Positions 1-9,043 of a DNA stretch of 64,000 bases are shown piece after piece (position 1 is the stretch's first letter; each line of letters begins with the position of its first letter). Position numbers and translations under genes: made by a program. The stretch is from the NCBI RefSeq assembly GCF_037076355.1, contig NZ_AP026968.1, positions 2,062,501 to 2,126,500 of the forward strand. The letters run 5' to 3'. The notes beneath the pieces were generated by a model that did not search any database, was not told the origin of the DNA, and saw only the letters and a program-made list of their open reading frames with translations. The stretch is from Streptococcus parapneumoniae. Lineage in GTDB: Bacteria > Bacillota > Bacilli > Lactobacillales > Streptococcaceae.

Positions 1-102
1 AAGACCGTATTCACCGAATGCTACTTCTTTTCCACCTTTTGCTTCACCGCGCATTTTTCCACGGAATTCACGACGGTGTTTAACACGTTTAGGTACTAAC
101 AT
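1..102 (-). CDS. rplP: 50S ribosomal protein L16, N-terminal part only
   Basis: The first 34 codons of L16 are seen on the minus strand, beginning [19 protein letters not shown]; the rest lies outside the window. L16 binds 23S rRNA near the A site and the tRNA elbow. The start lies 3 bases after the rpsC stop, with a ribosome site (AAAGGAGG) inside the end of rpsC, so it is translated as part of the S10 operon. Truncation is due only to the window edge. Confidence 0.95.
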   Translation of the reverse strand, partial: MLVPKRVKHRREFRGKMRGEAKGGKEVAFGEYGL

Positions 103-105
103 TGG

Positions 106-759
106 TTATTTACCTCCTTTAGTGTTTTTGCGAGCTGGAAGAACTTCACCACGGTAGATCCATACTTTAACACCAAGTTTACCGTATGTAGTATCTGCTT
201 CTTCCCAAGCGTAATCGATATCTGCACGAAGTGTGTGAAGCGGAACAGTTCCTTCAGAGTATCCTTCAGCACGGGCGATATCTGCACCGTTCAAACGACC
301 TGATACTTGAGTTTTGATTCCTTTAGCTCCAGCACGCATTGCACGTTGGATTGCTTGTTTTTGTGCACGACGGAAAGCAACACGTTGCTCCAATTGACGA
401 GCAATTCCTTCACCTACAAGGTGAGCATCCAAATCAGGTTGTTTGATTTCGATGATGTTGATGTGTACTTGTTTTCCAGTCAATTTGTTAAGTTTTGCAC
501 GGAGTGCATCAACGTTAGCACCACCTTTACCGATAACCATACCTGGTTTAGCAGTGTGAAGTGAAACGTTAACTTTGTTTACTGCGCGTTCGATTTCAAT
601 AGTTGAAACTGCTGCGTCAGCAAGTTCTTTTTGAACGAATTTACGGATTGCAAGATCTTCATGAAGGTAATCCGCGTATTCTTTTTCAGCATACCATTTG
701 GCATCCCAATCACGGATGATGCCGACACGCATACCAATTGGATGTACTTTTTGACCCAC
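106..759 (-). CDS. rpsC: 30S ribosomal protein S3
   Basis: A 217-residue S3, the normal length for Firmicutes. It opens with [19 protein letters not shown] and carries the KH RNA-binding core around residues 60-90 ([15 protein letters not shown]). S3 sits at the mRNA entry channel of the small subunit and contributes to mRNA unwinding. It lies 12 bases after rplV and 3 before rplP in the S10 operon, all on the minus strand, with a GGAGG site upstream. Nothing unusual is seen. Confidence 0.98.
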
Positions 760-771
760 GATTTTACCTCC

Positions 772-1116
772 TTATTTTTCTGCAACAGCTACAGTGATGT
801 GAGCTGTACGTTTGTTGATTGGTGAAGCTGAACCTTTCGCACGTGGACGGAAACGTTTCATAGTTGGTCCTTCGTTTGCGAATGCTTCAGATACTACCAA
901 GTTAGCTTTATCCAAACCAAAGTTGTTTTCAGCGTTAGCTACAGCTGAGTTCAAAACTTTCAAGATGATTTCAGCAGCTTTGTTTGGAGTGAATGTCAAG
1001 ATTGCGATTGCATCGGCTACGCTTTTACCACGGATGTTATCAAGAACAAGACGTGATTTACGAGGTGAAACACGTACTGTACGAGCCATTGCTTTAGCTG
1101 AAGTAATTTCTGCCAT
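772..1116 (-). CDS. rplV: 50S ribosomal protein L22
   Basis: A 114-residue L22, full length. The start [20 protein letters not shown] and the C-terminal hairpin region with [19 protein letters not shown] match the family. L22 lines the nascent-peptide exit tunnel, and changes in its beta-hairpin loop are a known route to macrolide resistance; the loop here (residues about 88-102) looks ordinary. It is in the S10 operon, 11 bases after rpsS. Confidence 0.98.
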   Translation of the reverse strand: MAEITSAKAMARTVRVSPRKSRLVLDNIRGKSVADAIAILTFTPNKAAEIILKVLNSAVANAENNFGLDKANLVVSEAFANEGPTMKRFRPRAKGSASPINKRTAHITVAVAEK

Positions 1117-1127
1117 TTATGTTCTCC

Positions 1128-1409
1128 TTATTTTCTACGTGTTTTCTTGTCGTCTGCAGCGTGACCTTTGTAAGTACGAGTTGGTGCAAATTCACCAAGT
1201 TTGTGACCTACCATGTCTTCTTGGATGTAAACAGGTACGTGTTTACGTCCGTCATAAACTGCGATAGTGTAACCAATGAAACTTGGGAAGATCGTTGAAC
1301 GACGTGACCAAGTTTTAATAACTTTTTTCTTTTCGTCGTTAGCTTGAGCTTCAACTTTTTTCATCAAATGCTCATCGACGAAAGGTCCTTTTTTAAGACT
1401 GCGTCCCAT
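1128..1409 (-). CDS. rpsS: 30S ribosomal protein S19
   Basis: A 93-residue S19 with the family start [20 protein letters not shown] and the conserved [15 protein letters not shown] segment near the C terminus. S19 sits in the small-subunit head, near S13 and the P-site tRNA. It follows rplB after an unusually long, strongly structured spacer of about 100 bases; the ribosome site AAAGGAG is directly upstream. Confidence 0.98.
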
Positions 1410-1427
1410 TTTTATATTTTCTCCTTT

Positions 1428-1512
1428 AAATGTTGTACCACAGCGGCTTGCGCTCCTATGGAGCGCTACCGAGCTGGCGGATTTACTAGTTGCTTAAGCG
1501 ACTAGTTTAATA
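1428..1512 (-). other. structured spacer RNA between rplB and rpsS
   Basis: Other genes in this operon are separated by 0-24 bases, but this gap is about 100. Read on the minus strand it contains a near-palindrome made of two ACTAGT copies around CTTAAG, then a hairpin GCGCTCC-ATA-GGAGCGC with an extra CGG/CCG closing pair. It has no U-run, so it is not a classic terminator. Possible roles are mRNA processing, transcript stability or differential expression; no known motif was recognised. Confidence 0.6.
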
Positions 1513-2346
1513 TTATTTCTCGTTGCGACGACGAACGATAAGTTTGTCAGATTTCGCTTTCTTGTTACGAGTTTTAAGACCAAGAGCAGGTTTGCCCCAT
1601 GGAGTAGATGGTGCTTTACGACCAACTGGTGCTTTACCTTCACCACCACCGTGTGGGTGATCGTTAGGGTTCATTACAGAACCACGAACTGTTGGGCGGA
1701 TACCTTTCCAACGGCTACGTCCTGCTTTACCAAGGTTTACAAGTCCATGTTGTTCGTTTCCGACAACACCAACTGTAGCACGGCAAGTTCCAAGAATCAT
1801 ACGAACTTCACCTGATTGAAGACGAACAAGTACGTATTTACCTTCAGAACCCAATACTTGAGCAGATGCTCCAGCAGCACGTACCAATTCACCACCACGA
1901 CCTGGTTTCAACTCGATGTTGTGGATCAAAGTACCAACTGGGATGTTAGCAAGTGGAAGAGCGTTTCCGACTTTGATATCTGCTTCTGGACCTGAAACGA
2001 TACGTTGACCAACTTCAAGACCTTTTGGAGCGATGATGTACGCTTTCACACCGTCAGTGTAGTGTACAAGAGCGATATTTGCAGAACGGTTTGGATCGTA
2101 CTCGATTGTTTTAACAACTGCTTCAACGTTGTCTTTGTTACGTTTGAAGTCAACCAAACGGTAGAAACGTTTGTGTCCACCACCTTGGTGACGAACTGTG
2201 ATACGACCGTTGTTGTTACGACCAGCCTTGCTCTTCAATGCAACAAGCAATGATTTTTCAGGAGTGCTTGTTGTGATTTCAGCGAAATCCAAAGAAGTCA
2301 TATTACGGCGACCGTTTGTTGTTGGTTTATAAACACGAATTCCCAC
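1513..2346 (-). CDS. rplB: 50S ribosomal protein L2
   Basis: A 277-residue L2, full length. It begins [20 protein letters not shown] and keeps the conserved C-terminal [13 protein letters not shown] segment with the histidine near the peptidyl transferase centre. L2 helps subunit association and peptidyl transferase assembly. It is 17 bases downstream of rplW in the S10 operon and has a GGAGG ribosome site. Confidence 0.98.
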
Positions 2347-2363
2347 GATATTTCCTCCTTAGA

Positions 2364-2660
2364 TTATTCAGCTTCAGCAGCAAACAACTCGATTGCTTTT
2401 GAATCAGCTGTAAGTGTGATGATAGCTTTTTTAGTTTTGTTAGTAAAACCAGTGTAACGTCCAACACGTTTAGCTTTTGGTTTTACGTTGATTGTGTTAA
2501 CGTTGGCAACTTTAACACCTTCGAAAGCAGCTTCAACAGCTTGCTTGATCAAAAGTTTGTGTGCACGAGTGTCAACTTCAAATACATATTTTCCTGCTTC
2601 AAGTTGAGCCATTGAGCTTTCAGTGATGACAGGTTTTTTGATAACATCATACAAATTCAT
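2364..2660 (-). CDS. rplW: 50S ribosomal protein L23
   Basis: A 98-residue L23 ([20 protein letters not shown]). L23 lies at the exit of the peptide tunnel and is the docking site for trigger factor and signal recognition particle. Its start codon overlaps the rplD stop region by one base (ends meet at 2660), which suggests coupled translation. Length and motif ([17 protein letters not shown] near residues 67-83) are ordinary. Confidence 0.97.
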
Positions 2661-3283
2661 TATGCAAGAACCTCCTCGATTTTAGAGATAGCTGCTTGAG
2701 TAACAAGAAGTTTGTCACTATTTGCGATGTCAAGAACACTTGCAGTTGTAGCAGTCGCAACTTTCACGTTTGGAAGGTTACGAGCTGAGAGAGCTGCGAA
2801 TTCGTTTCCTTCTTCAAGAATAACAAGGACTTTAGAATCGATGCTCAAAGCTGCAAGAACTTTTGCAAATTCAGCAGTTTTTGGAGCTGTAAATTCAAGA
2901 GAATCAACGGCTACAAATTTATTTTCAGCAACTTTTTCTGAGTAAACAGATTTAAGCGCAAGGCGACGAACTTTTTGAGGAAGTTTGTACGCATAGCTAC
3001 GTGGAGTTGGTCCGAAGACGATTCCACCACCACGCCATTGTGGAGAGCGGATAGAACCTTGACGAGCACGTCCAGTTCCTTTTTGACGCCATGGTTTGCG
3101 TCCACCACCTGAAACAGCTGAGCGGTTTTTAACTGCGTGAGTTCCTTGACGAAGGCTAGCACGTTGGCTGATGATCACATCAAACACAACAGATTGGTTT
3201 GGTTCGATACCAAAGATTGCATCGTTAAGAACAACTTCGCCAGCTTGTTTACCAGTTTGGTCGAATAATGTTACATTTGCCAT
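2660..3283 (-). CDS. rplD: 50S ribosomal protein L4
   Basis: A 207-residue L4. The tunnel loop with [20 protein letters not shown] (residues about 63-83) is intact; changes there are a known cause of macrolide resistance, and none is evident. In E. coli L4 also represses its own operon by binding the S10 leader, and in Firmicutes this is less clear. It lies 24 bases after rplC in the operon. Confidence 0.97.
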
Positions 3284-3307
3284 TTTGACTGTATTCCCCT
3301 TTCCTTA

Positions 3308-3934
3308 TTATTTACCAGCTTTAACTGCTGACTTGATAGTGATAAGAGATTTCTTAGCACCTGGTACGTTACCTTTGATAAGGATAACGTTCTTTTCTGG
3401 AACAACTTGTACAACCTCAAGGTTTTGAATTGTTACGCGGTCACCACCCATACGTCCTGCAAGGTTTTTACCTTTGAATACGCGGTTAGGTGCAACAGGT
3501 CCCATAGAACCTGGACGACGGTGATAACGAGAACCGTGAGCCATTGGTCCACGTGATTGTCCGTGGCGTTTGATAACACCTTGGAAACCTTTACCTTTAG
3601 AAGTACCAGTTACGTCAACAACGTCTCCAGCTGCGAATGTTTCAACTGTGATTTCAGCACCAACTTCCAAGCCTTCAACGTTTTTGAATTCACGAATGAA
3701 GCGCTTAGGAGCCGTGTTAGCTTTCGCTACATGTCCTTTAGCAGGTTTGTTGCTCAATACTTCGCGTTTGTCATCGAAACCAACTTGGATAGCGTTGTAT
3801 CCGTCTGTTTCAACAGTTTTAACTTGAAGAACAACGTTTGGAGTTGCTTCAATAACTGTTACAGGGATCAATTCGCCAGCTTCAGTGAAGATTTGAGTCA
3901 TTCCCACTTTTTTCCCTAAGATTCCTTTTGTCAT
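3308..3934 (-). CDS. rplC: 50S ribosomal protein L3
   Basis: A 208-residue L3 beginning [20 protein letters not shown], with the conserved [15 protein letters not shown] loop (residues about 131-145) that reaches toward the peptidyl transferase centre. It follows rpsJ in the operon after a 215-base gap that holds a long hairpin, which is unusual for this operon. The ribosome site is AAAAGGAAC just upstream of the ATG. Confidence 0.98.
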
Positions 3935-4013
3935 GAGAAAATAGTTCCTTTTCTATATTTTTATTCAAAAAGTTTTTAACGAGCGTTTTTTATGCTCAAG
4001 TCTAAGATACAAA

Positions 4014-4101
4014 GGGCGTCAAACTCAAAGTGAAAATAGGAAACTGACGCAGTGTCTAGTAGACACTAGGAAGTTTATCTTTTTCACACCGAGTTTAGCC
4101 C
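4014..4101 (-). ncRNA. 88-base multi-stem hairpin in the rpsJ-rplC spacer
   Basis: Between rpsJ and rplC the transcript can fold into one long stem interrupted by small internal loops: GGGC with GCCC at the base, AAACTC with GAGTTT, GTGAAAA with TTTTCAC, AAACT with AGTTT, and AGTGTCTA with TAGACACT at the tip. The paired segments are nested in the right order over 88 bases. No U-run follows. It could be a cis-regulatory leader of rplC, a processing site, or a small repeat element; no known family was recognised. Confidence 0.6.
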
Positions 4102-4149
4102 GTGTTCAATTATATTGAAACACCAGCCTCTGCTCTTTTATATTTTAGA

Positions 4150-4458
4150 TTAAAGTTTGATTTCTACGTTTACACCACTTGGAAGATCCAATTTCATCAA
4201 AGCATCAACTGTTTTTTGAGTTGGGTTAACGATATCGATCAAACGTTTGTGTGTACGCATTTCAAATTGTTCGCGAGAGTCTTTGTATTTGTGAGTCGCA
4301 CGAATGATTGTGTAGAGGCTACGTTCAGTTGGAAGTGGGATTGGACCCGCAACTTGTGCACCTGTACGAGTAGCTGATTCTACGATTTTTGCAGCCGCTG
4401 TGTCAAGCGTACGGTGTTCGTAAGCTTTCAAACGGATACGGATTTTTTTGTTTGCCAT
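4150..4458 (-). CDS. rpsJ: 30S ribosomal protein S10
   Basis: A 102-residue S10 ([20 protein letters not shown]), first gene of the operon. S10 belongs to the small-subunit head and also acts as NusE in transcription antitermination with NusB. A strong promoter lies about 140 bases upstream and the leader between them is highly structured. The ribosome site is AAAAGGAGAAAAAAG. Confidence 0.98.
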
Positions 4459-4590
4459 CTTTTTTCTCCTTTTCGTCTATTTAAGATAATAGGCTAGCTC
4501 CACAAGAAAACCGACGCGGAGTTGCGTGGCAATGCAACCGAGCGTGTCGCAACCTCTTGCATCAAAGCTAAAGCTGTAATTTACAGCACC
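4459..4590 (-). promoter_or_regulatory. structured 5' leader of the S10 operon
   Basis: About 130 bases lie between the predicted transcription start and rpsJ. The leader begins with the palindrome GCTGTAAATTACAGC and contains nested pairings CAAGA with TCTTG, GAC with GTC, and GTTGC with GCAAC around a loop. This arrangement fits a ribosomal-protein autoregulatory leader (in E. coli the S10 leader binds L4), but the ligand here is an inference. Confidence 0.5.
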
Positions 4591-4596
4591 ATAATA

Positions 4597-4625
4597 GAAT
4601 AACACAAAGCCCCTGCGATTGCAAG
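4597..4625 (-). promoter_or_regulatory. S10 operon promoter
   Basis: On the minus strand there is a -35 TTGCAA (4620-4625), a 17-base spacer, and an extended -10 TGT-TATTCT (hexamer 4597-4602). The -35 lies inside a small hairpin (CCCTTGC-AATC-GCAGGGG) that could also serve as a weak terminator for the nrd genes upstream. Confidence 0.75.
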
Positions 4626-4703
4626 GGATTTGTTGCTATTTTTTCGTTTTTTTACAATGAAACTGTTTTCCTATTTTTTCTTTTTAAAATTAGGGATTTT
4701 CTT

Positions 4704-5330
4704 CTATATAAACTGACTCCTCTTGGCATCAAATTTATCTTCTGATTGGTTCACTAGAATGTCCGCCCTTGACTCAGTTTCTTTATAGTATCGCAGATAC
4801 TGCTCCCGTCTCATCTGATGGCTAGCCAATATAAAGGATGCATCGCGATTTCTCACTGTCGTATCTCGATCTAGACGCCTTTTTAATTCGGTCTCCTCAT
4901 CCGTGTAGAAACAGATGGTTTTGTCAAAGAGTTCTTTGGGTAAAAAGCCAACAGACATCCCTTCGACAATCAGAATTGGCTTTGCTCCAGACAAGACCTC
5001 ACTAGCTTTCCAAGGTTCTTCAATTGTTAAGATATCCATGCCAGCCTTTAAAGCGAGAATGTCTCTTTCTAAACTTACCAGTTCATGAGCCACAGGTAAA
5101 CAAGCGGTCACTTTTTGGTCTGGAGTCTCGTTTGGCACCACTAAATGACGATTTGAAGCAATGTAAGGATCGGTTTCCAATAAGTTTACCTTTGCAGAAT
5201 CTAGGGTTTGGTACAATTCCTGTGCAAAGGTTGACTTGCCTGAAGCTCCATGACCGTATATTCCCAGTGTCCTGACTTTCCCCGTCTCGATCTCTGAGAC
5301 TAGTTGGTCTACTAAGTCTTTTTTCTTCAT
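4704..5330 (-). CDS. uridine kinase-like P-loop protein
   Basis: A 208-residue protein with a Walker A motif GHGASGKST at residues about 26-34 and an ILIVEGM strand near residue 120, as in the uridine kinase/phosphoribulokinase group of P-loop kinases. The substrate is unknown. The start codon overlaps the nrdG stop by 4 bases (ATGA), so it is translationally coupled to the anaerobic ribonucleotide reductase genes. A link to nucleotide supply is plausible but only inferred. Confidence 0.75.
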   Translation of the reverse strand: MKKKDLVDQLVSEIETGKVRTLGIYGHGASGKSTFAQELYQTLDSAKVNLLETDPYIASNRHLVVPNETPDQKVTACLPVAHELVSLERDILALKAGMDILTIEEPWKASEVLSGAKPILIVEGMSVGFLPKELFDKTICFYTDEETELKRRLDRDTTVRNRDASFILASHQMRREQYLRYYKETESRADILVNQSEDKFDAKRSQFI

Positions 5331-5917
5331 TCTCTCTTCACCTGTTCATAGCTTTCTTTTCCGTCATTAAGCTTGTCCCAAATCACTACTTGCCCACTTT
5401 GGAGCGATTTTTGCACATCTATGATGCGTTGATTGGACGAACCTCGAAACTGGAGCATGAGATTTCTCTTAGTTCGATCGTATCGTCCATCAACCAGAAT
5501 GTCAATCAATGATAAGAGTTCCAGTTTATCTTGTGTCTCCAACATCATTTCTTCCCAAGTGTAGCCCGTCCAGGACCAGATGTCTTTTTCTGGCAATTCC
5601 TTTCGGATGCGTTTAACCAGAGGTAAGAGAATCCCAGTATTGAGAAAGGGCTCCCCTCCCAGCAAGGTCAATCCTTGAACATAGGGCTGGGCAAGGTCTG
5701 CCATGATCTGTTCTTCTAGCTCTGCTGTATAGGGAATGCCAGCATTGAAGGACCAGGTAGCTACATTATAGCATCCCTCGCAGTGAAACATGCAACCTGA
5801 TACATAGAGAGAGTTGCGCACTCCTTCTCCATCTACAAAGTTAAAGGCCTTGTAGTCAATGATACGCCCTTGACTTAGCTCCTCACTTTTCCATTCTTGT
5901 GGTTTTGGATTATTCAT
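5327..5917 (-). CDS. nrdG: anaerobic ribonucleotide reductase activating protein
   Basis: A 196-residue radical SAM enzyme that makes the glycyl radical on NrdD under anaerobic conditions. The cluster-binding motif CMFHCEGC (CX3CX2C) is at residues about 42-49, and the GGEP motif is at about 92-95. It overlaps the upstream acetyltransferase gene by 8 bases and the downstream kinase-like gene by 4, so nrdD, the small ORF, the acetyltransferase, nrdG and the kinase-like gene look like one operon. Confidence 0.95.
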   Translation of the reverse strand: MNNPKPQEWKSEELSQGRIIDYKAFNFVDGEGVRNSLYVSGCMFHCEGCYNVATWSFNAGIPYTAELEEQIMADLAQPYVQGLTLLGGEPFLNTGILLPLVKRIRKELPEKDIWSWTGYTWEEMMLETQDKLELLSLIDILVDGRYDRTKRNLMLQFRGSSNQRIIDVQKSLQSGQVVIWDKLNDGKESYEQVKRE

Positions 5918-6416
5918 TCGCTACCTCTATCCAATAACGCTCCACACCATTGCGAACATCCTCAATGAGACCTCCATTTGCTAGAATAACTACTCTGCTA
6001 GCAGGATTCTTCACGCTACAGGTCACTAGAGCTTTCTTGATGTTCTTTTCCTTAGCAACTTGCAAGCCCTGACGGAGAGTCTCTTTTGCATAACCCTTGC
6101 CTCTTTCAGATGGACGAATGGAGTAGCCAATGTGGCCAGCATAATTCAGTAACCCCTCATTCAGTCTCAATCGCAGATTCAAAAACCCTAGAGCATGACC
6201 TGCATCATCAAATGATACAAATTGAATAGAAGGAACACGATTTTCAGGCAAGTTTATTCCCATTTCTTTTTGCATATTTGTTTCCAACCACTCTTCATAC
6301 ACAAAGTTCTCTGTATCCCAAAATCCGCCATCATGGGCTGATTGGCTCTTTTCAAACTCTGCCATCATCTCTAAAACTGTTTCTTTATCTGCTAATCTTG
6401 GTCTGCGTAATTCCAT
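5910..6416 (-). CDS. GNAT-family N-acetyltransferase
   Basis: A 168-residue protein with the GNAT acetyl-CoA binding signature RPSERGKGYAKE near residues 102-113 and the GHIGYSI beta strand before it. Substrate unknown; the wider family includes RimJ-type acetyltransferases. It lies between a 46-residue ORF and nrdG within the anaerobic reductase operon, a gene order also known in pneumococcus. A BOX repeat separates it from the ORF upstream. Confidence 0.85.
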   Translation of the reverse strand: MELRRPRLADKETVLEMMAEFEKSQSAHDGGFWDTENFVYEEWLETNMQKEMGINLPENRVPSIQFVSFDDAGHALGFLNLRLRLNEGLLNYAGHIGYSIRPSERGKGYAKETLRQGLQVAKEKNIKKALVTCSVKNPASRVVILANGGLIEDVRNGVERYWIEVANE

Positions 6417-6455
6417 CCTTACCTCCCACTAAGAGAAAAGCGAGAGCCGACTCTC

Positions 6456-6559
6456 ATACTCTTCGAAAATCTCTTCAAACCACGTCAGCATCGCCTTACC
6501 GTACTCAAGTACAGCCTGCGGCTAGCTTCCTAGTTTGCTCTTTGATTTTCATTGAGTAT
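6456..6559 (-). repeat. BOX-type repeat (boxA-boxC, no boxB)
   Basis: A 104-base element with terminal inverted repeats (ATACTCAATGAAAATC at one end, GATTTTCGAAGAGTAT at the other). It contains TACGGTAAGGCGATGCTGACG, a near match to the boxA core used as the BOX-PCR primer site. A second copy is at 35469-35573. Its length fits boxA plus boxC with no boxB. It sits inside the nrdD operon and, when transcribed, would fold. Confidence 0.85.
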
Positions 6560-6564
6560 CACTT

Positions 6565-6705
6565 TTATTTTTTCTTGTTCTTGTTTAAAAATTGTTCTCT
6601 GAGGTTGAGCAAGCGTTCTTTCTTACCAGCTCCACCTTTAGAGTGTTTCTCGTGATAACGGGTCACTTGTGCGCGACCCTTATCGTCTAATTGATATTTC
6701 CCCAT
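6565..6705 (-). CDS. 46-residue basic protein of the nrd operon
   Basis: A short ORF (MGKYQLDDKGRAQVTRYHEK at the N terminus, NKNKKK at the C terminus), rich in Lys and Arg. It starts 11 bases after the nrdD stop and has an AAAGAAATGAG ribosome site. A protein of the same size occupies this place in pneumococcal genomes, from memory of gene order. Function is unknown. Confidence 0.75.
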   Translation of the reverse strand: MGKYQLDDKGRAQVTRYHEKHSKGGAGKKERLLNLREQFLNKNKKK

Positions 6706-6716
6706 CTCATTTCTTT

Positions 6717-8924
6717 CTAATTTGTTACTTGATGCCCAGCTATTTTAATCGTTGAGCCATTCATATGTTTGACACGCGCAGCGATTTCCTTGTGACGTCC
6801 ATTAACCATCGGACGCGCTTGAGGATTGCCTAGATAGCCACAAGTCCGTTTAACAACGTCTACTGTTTTAGGGTCGCTATTGCCACAGTTTGGACAAGCA
6901 AATCCTCTCTCAGTTGGTTCAAAATCCCCTTCAAAGTCACACTTGTAGCAACGGTCTATTGGAGTATTGGTTCCAAGATAACCCACACGGTCATAAGCAT
7001 AATCCCAGACAGCTTCCAAGGCTTTAGGATTTTGCTGGAGGACTGGATACTCACAATAATGGATGAAACCACCTGACGCACCCGCTTCTGGATAGACTTT
7101 CTCAAAGTCCAATTTTTCAAACGGTGTTGGATTTTTACGAACATCGTAGTGGAAAGAGTTGGTGTAGTATTCCTTGTCTGTGATATCAGGAATAGAGCCA
7201 AACTTGTCTGTATCTAATCGACAGAAACGGTCTGTCAAGCTTTCGGACGGTGTTGAGTAGATAGAGAAATGATAACCATATTGGTCTGACCACTCTTCTA
7301 CACGGCGTTTCATATCTCGAATGATGTCTAGCGTGAATTCCTTGGCTTCTGGATTGTGTTCCCAGCTATTTCCAAAGAAAACTGTCGCTACTTCATACAA
7401 GCCGATATAGCCCAGCGAAACTGTCGCACGACGATTCTTAAAGAGCTGGTCAACACTCTCTTCTTTACCTAGACGATGGCCAAAAGCACCGTACTGATAA
7501 AGAATAGGAGCATTTGCCGGTGTCGCTTCCTTGGTTCGTTCGACACGGTAAACCAGAGCATCCTCAGCGATATTCATCCGCTCGTTGAAGATTTCCCAGA
7601 ACTTATTCATGTCGCCCTCAGACTCAAGAGCAATACGAGGCAGGTTAACTGTCACAACGCCTAGATTCATCCGACCCGAATTGACTTCTACACCATTCTC
7701 ATCTTTCCATCCTTGAAGGAAAGAACGGCAGCCCATAGGAACTTTGAAAGAACCTGTCAAGTCAACAATCTTATCATAGGATAAGACATCCGGATACATC
7801 CGTTTAGTTGCACACTCGAGGGCCAACTGTTTGATGTCGTAGTTAGGCGAACCTTCCTCTAAATTGAGGCCTCTTTTAAGCGTAAAGATGAGTTTAGGGA
7901 AGATAGCTGTGCGGTGTTCCGAACCAAGTCCCTTGATACGAATGTTTAAAATTGCCGTTTGAATTTCACGCTCAAAACGATTGGTTCCTAGACCAAAACC
8001 TAGCGAGGTAAAAGGTGTTTGTCCATTTGAAGTGAAGAGGGTGTTGATTTCATACTCGAGAGATTGCATGGCATCATAGATGTCCTTTTGCGTTTTCTTC
8101 CAGGCATAATCTTCTCGTTTTTCAGGCAAAACCCATTCTTCTGCATCTTTGAGGTGTTTTTGGTAGTTCTTCTCTGCGTAAGGAGCCAAAACTTCATCGA
8201 TACGGTCAGCTGAACAGCCCCCATACTGGCTAGAAGCAACGTTGGCGATGATTTGCGAAATCTGAGCTGTTGCAGTCTGGATAGACTTGGGACTTTCTAC
8301 CTCTGCATTCCCAATCTTAAAACCATTTTCCAACATACCTTTAAAATCAATCAAACAGCAGTTGGTCATAGGTGTATAGGGGCTGTAGTCCAAATCGTGA
8401 TAGTGGATATCCCCCTTTTGGTGGGCATTGGCTACGTGCTTAGGAAGCATTTGCAGTCCAATTGACTTTCCAACAATCCCTGCTGTCAAATCACGTTGGG
8501 TGTTGAAGACATCGCTGTCTTTATTGGCATTTTCGTTAACAACCGCCTGGTCTTTGTTGAGAAGTTTATGGATACTAAAGTTGATATCTGTCGCTTTCGA
8601 GCGTTCAAAATCCCTCTGTGTCCGATAAGTAATATACTCCTCAGCAAGCGCATATTCTTTGGCTTCAAGCAATTCATGTTCTACGATATTTTGAATTTCG
8701 TAAATCTTAACCCCCTGTGGAAAGCGACTATGAATTTCTGTGACAATTCGCTCAGTCAGAGCATTGAGGCGTTTTTCAACCAAGGGTGTCACATCCATAA
8801 CCTTGTCTGCCGCCTTGTGGAGAGCTTTGTCAATCTTATCCACATCAAATACAACACGTCTCCCATCTCGTTTCTCGACGAAGAGAGTTGGCAAAATTGT
8901 AATTTTTTCTTCTAGTGCAATCAT
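6717..8924 (-). CDS. nrdD: anaerobic (class III) ribonucleoside-triphosphate reductase
   Basis: A 735-residue enzyme that reduces ribonucleotides to deoxyribonucleotides without oxygen. An N-terminal ATP-cone (VEKRDGRRVVFDVDKIDKAL near residues 17-36), a C-terminal zinc site (CYKC and CPNC) and the glycyl radical motif RTCGYLGN are all present. The start at MIALEEK (8924) is preferred over an ATG six bases upstream because it puts the AAGAG ribosome site at a proper distance and gives the usual length. NrdG activates it. Confidence 0.97.
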   Translation of the reverse strand: MIALEEKITILPTLFVEKRDGRRVVFDVDKIDKALHKAADKVMDVTPLVEKRLNALTERIVTEIHSRFPQGVKIYEIQNIVEHELLEAKEYALAEEYITYRTQRDFERSKATDINFSIHKLLNKDQAVVNENANKDSDVFNTQRDLTAGIVGKSIGLQMLPKHVANAHQKGDIHYHDLDYSPYTPMTNCCLIDFKGMLENGFKIGNAEVESPKSIQTATAQISQIIANVASSQYGGCSADRIDEVLAPYAEKNYQKHLKDAEEWVLPEKREDYAWKKTQKDIYDAMQSLEYEINTLFTSNGQTPFTSLGFGLGTNRFEREIQTAILNIRIKGLGSEHRTAIFPKLIFTLKRGLNLEEGSPNYDIKQLALECATKRMYPDVLSYDKIVDLTGSFKVPMGCRSFLQGWKDENGVEVNSGRMNLGVVTVNLPRIALESEGDMNKFWEIFNERMNIAEDALVYRVERTKEATPANAPILYQYGAFGHRLGKEESVDQLFKNRRATVSLGYIGLYEVATVFFGNSWEHNPEAKEFTLDIIRDMKRRVEEWSDQYGYHFSIYSTPSESLTDRFCRLDTDKFGSIPDITDKEYYTNSFHYDVRKNPTPFEKLDFEKVYPEAGASGGFIHYCEYPVLQQNPKALEAVWDYAYDRVGYLGTNTPIDRCYKCDFEGDFEPTERGFACPNCGNSDPKTVDVVKRTCGYLGNPQARPMVNGRHKEIAARVKHMNGSTIKIAGHQVTN

Positions 8925-8961
8925 ATGCATGCTCTTTTCTAAAATATTCTTTCTAAAAAGT

Positions 8962-8989
8962 ATTATACCACTCTAAAAAGAAAAATCAA
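8962..8989 (-). promoter_or_regulatory. nrdD: nrdD promoter
   Basis: On the minus strand: -35 TTGATT (8984-8989), 16-base spacer, -10 TATAAT (8962-8967). The -35 hexamer lies within the left arm of the 18-base inverted repeat described separately, so a protein bound there would block RNA polymerase. Confidence 0.75.
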
Positions 8990-9042
8990 TATCTTGTGTT
9001 AAAAATCCTAAAATTTTTAAAAATACACAAGATATTGATTTT
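8982..9042. promoter_or_regulatory. paired NrdR-box-like inverted repeat
   Basis: Two perfect 18-base arms, 8982-8999 and 9025-9042, each contain ACACAAGATATTGAT in one orientation. This resembles the NrdR box (ACAC-W-ATAT-ATWGTGT type). The arm centres are 43 bases apart, about four helical turns, as expected for cooperative NrdR binding. One arm covers the nrdD -35. It could also fold as a weak, AT-rich terminator for the gene that ends at 9044. Confidence 0.65.
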
Positions 9043-9043
9043 G

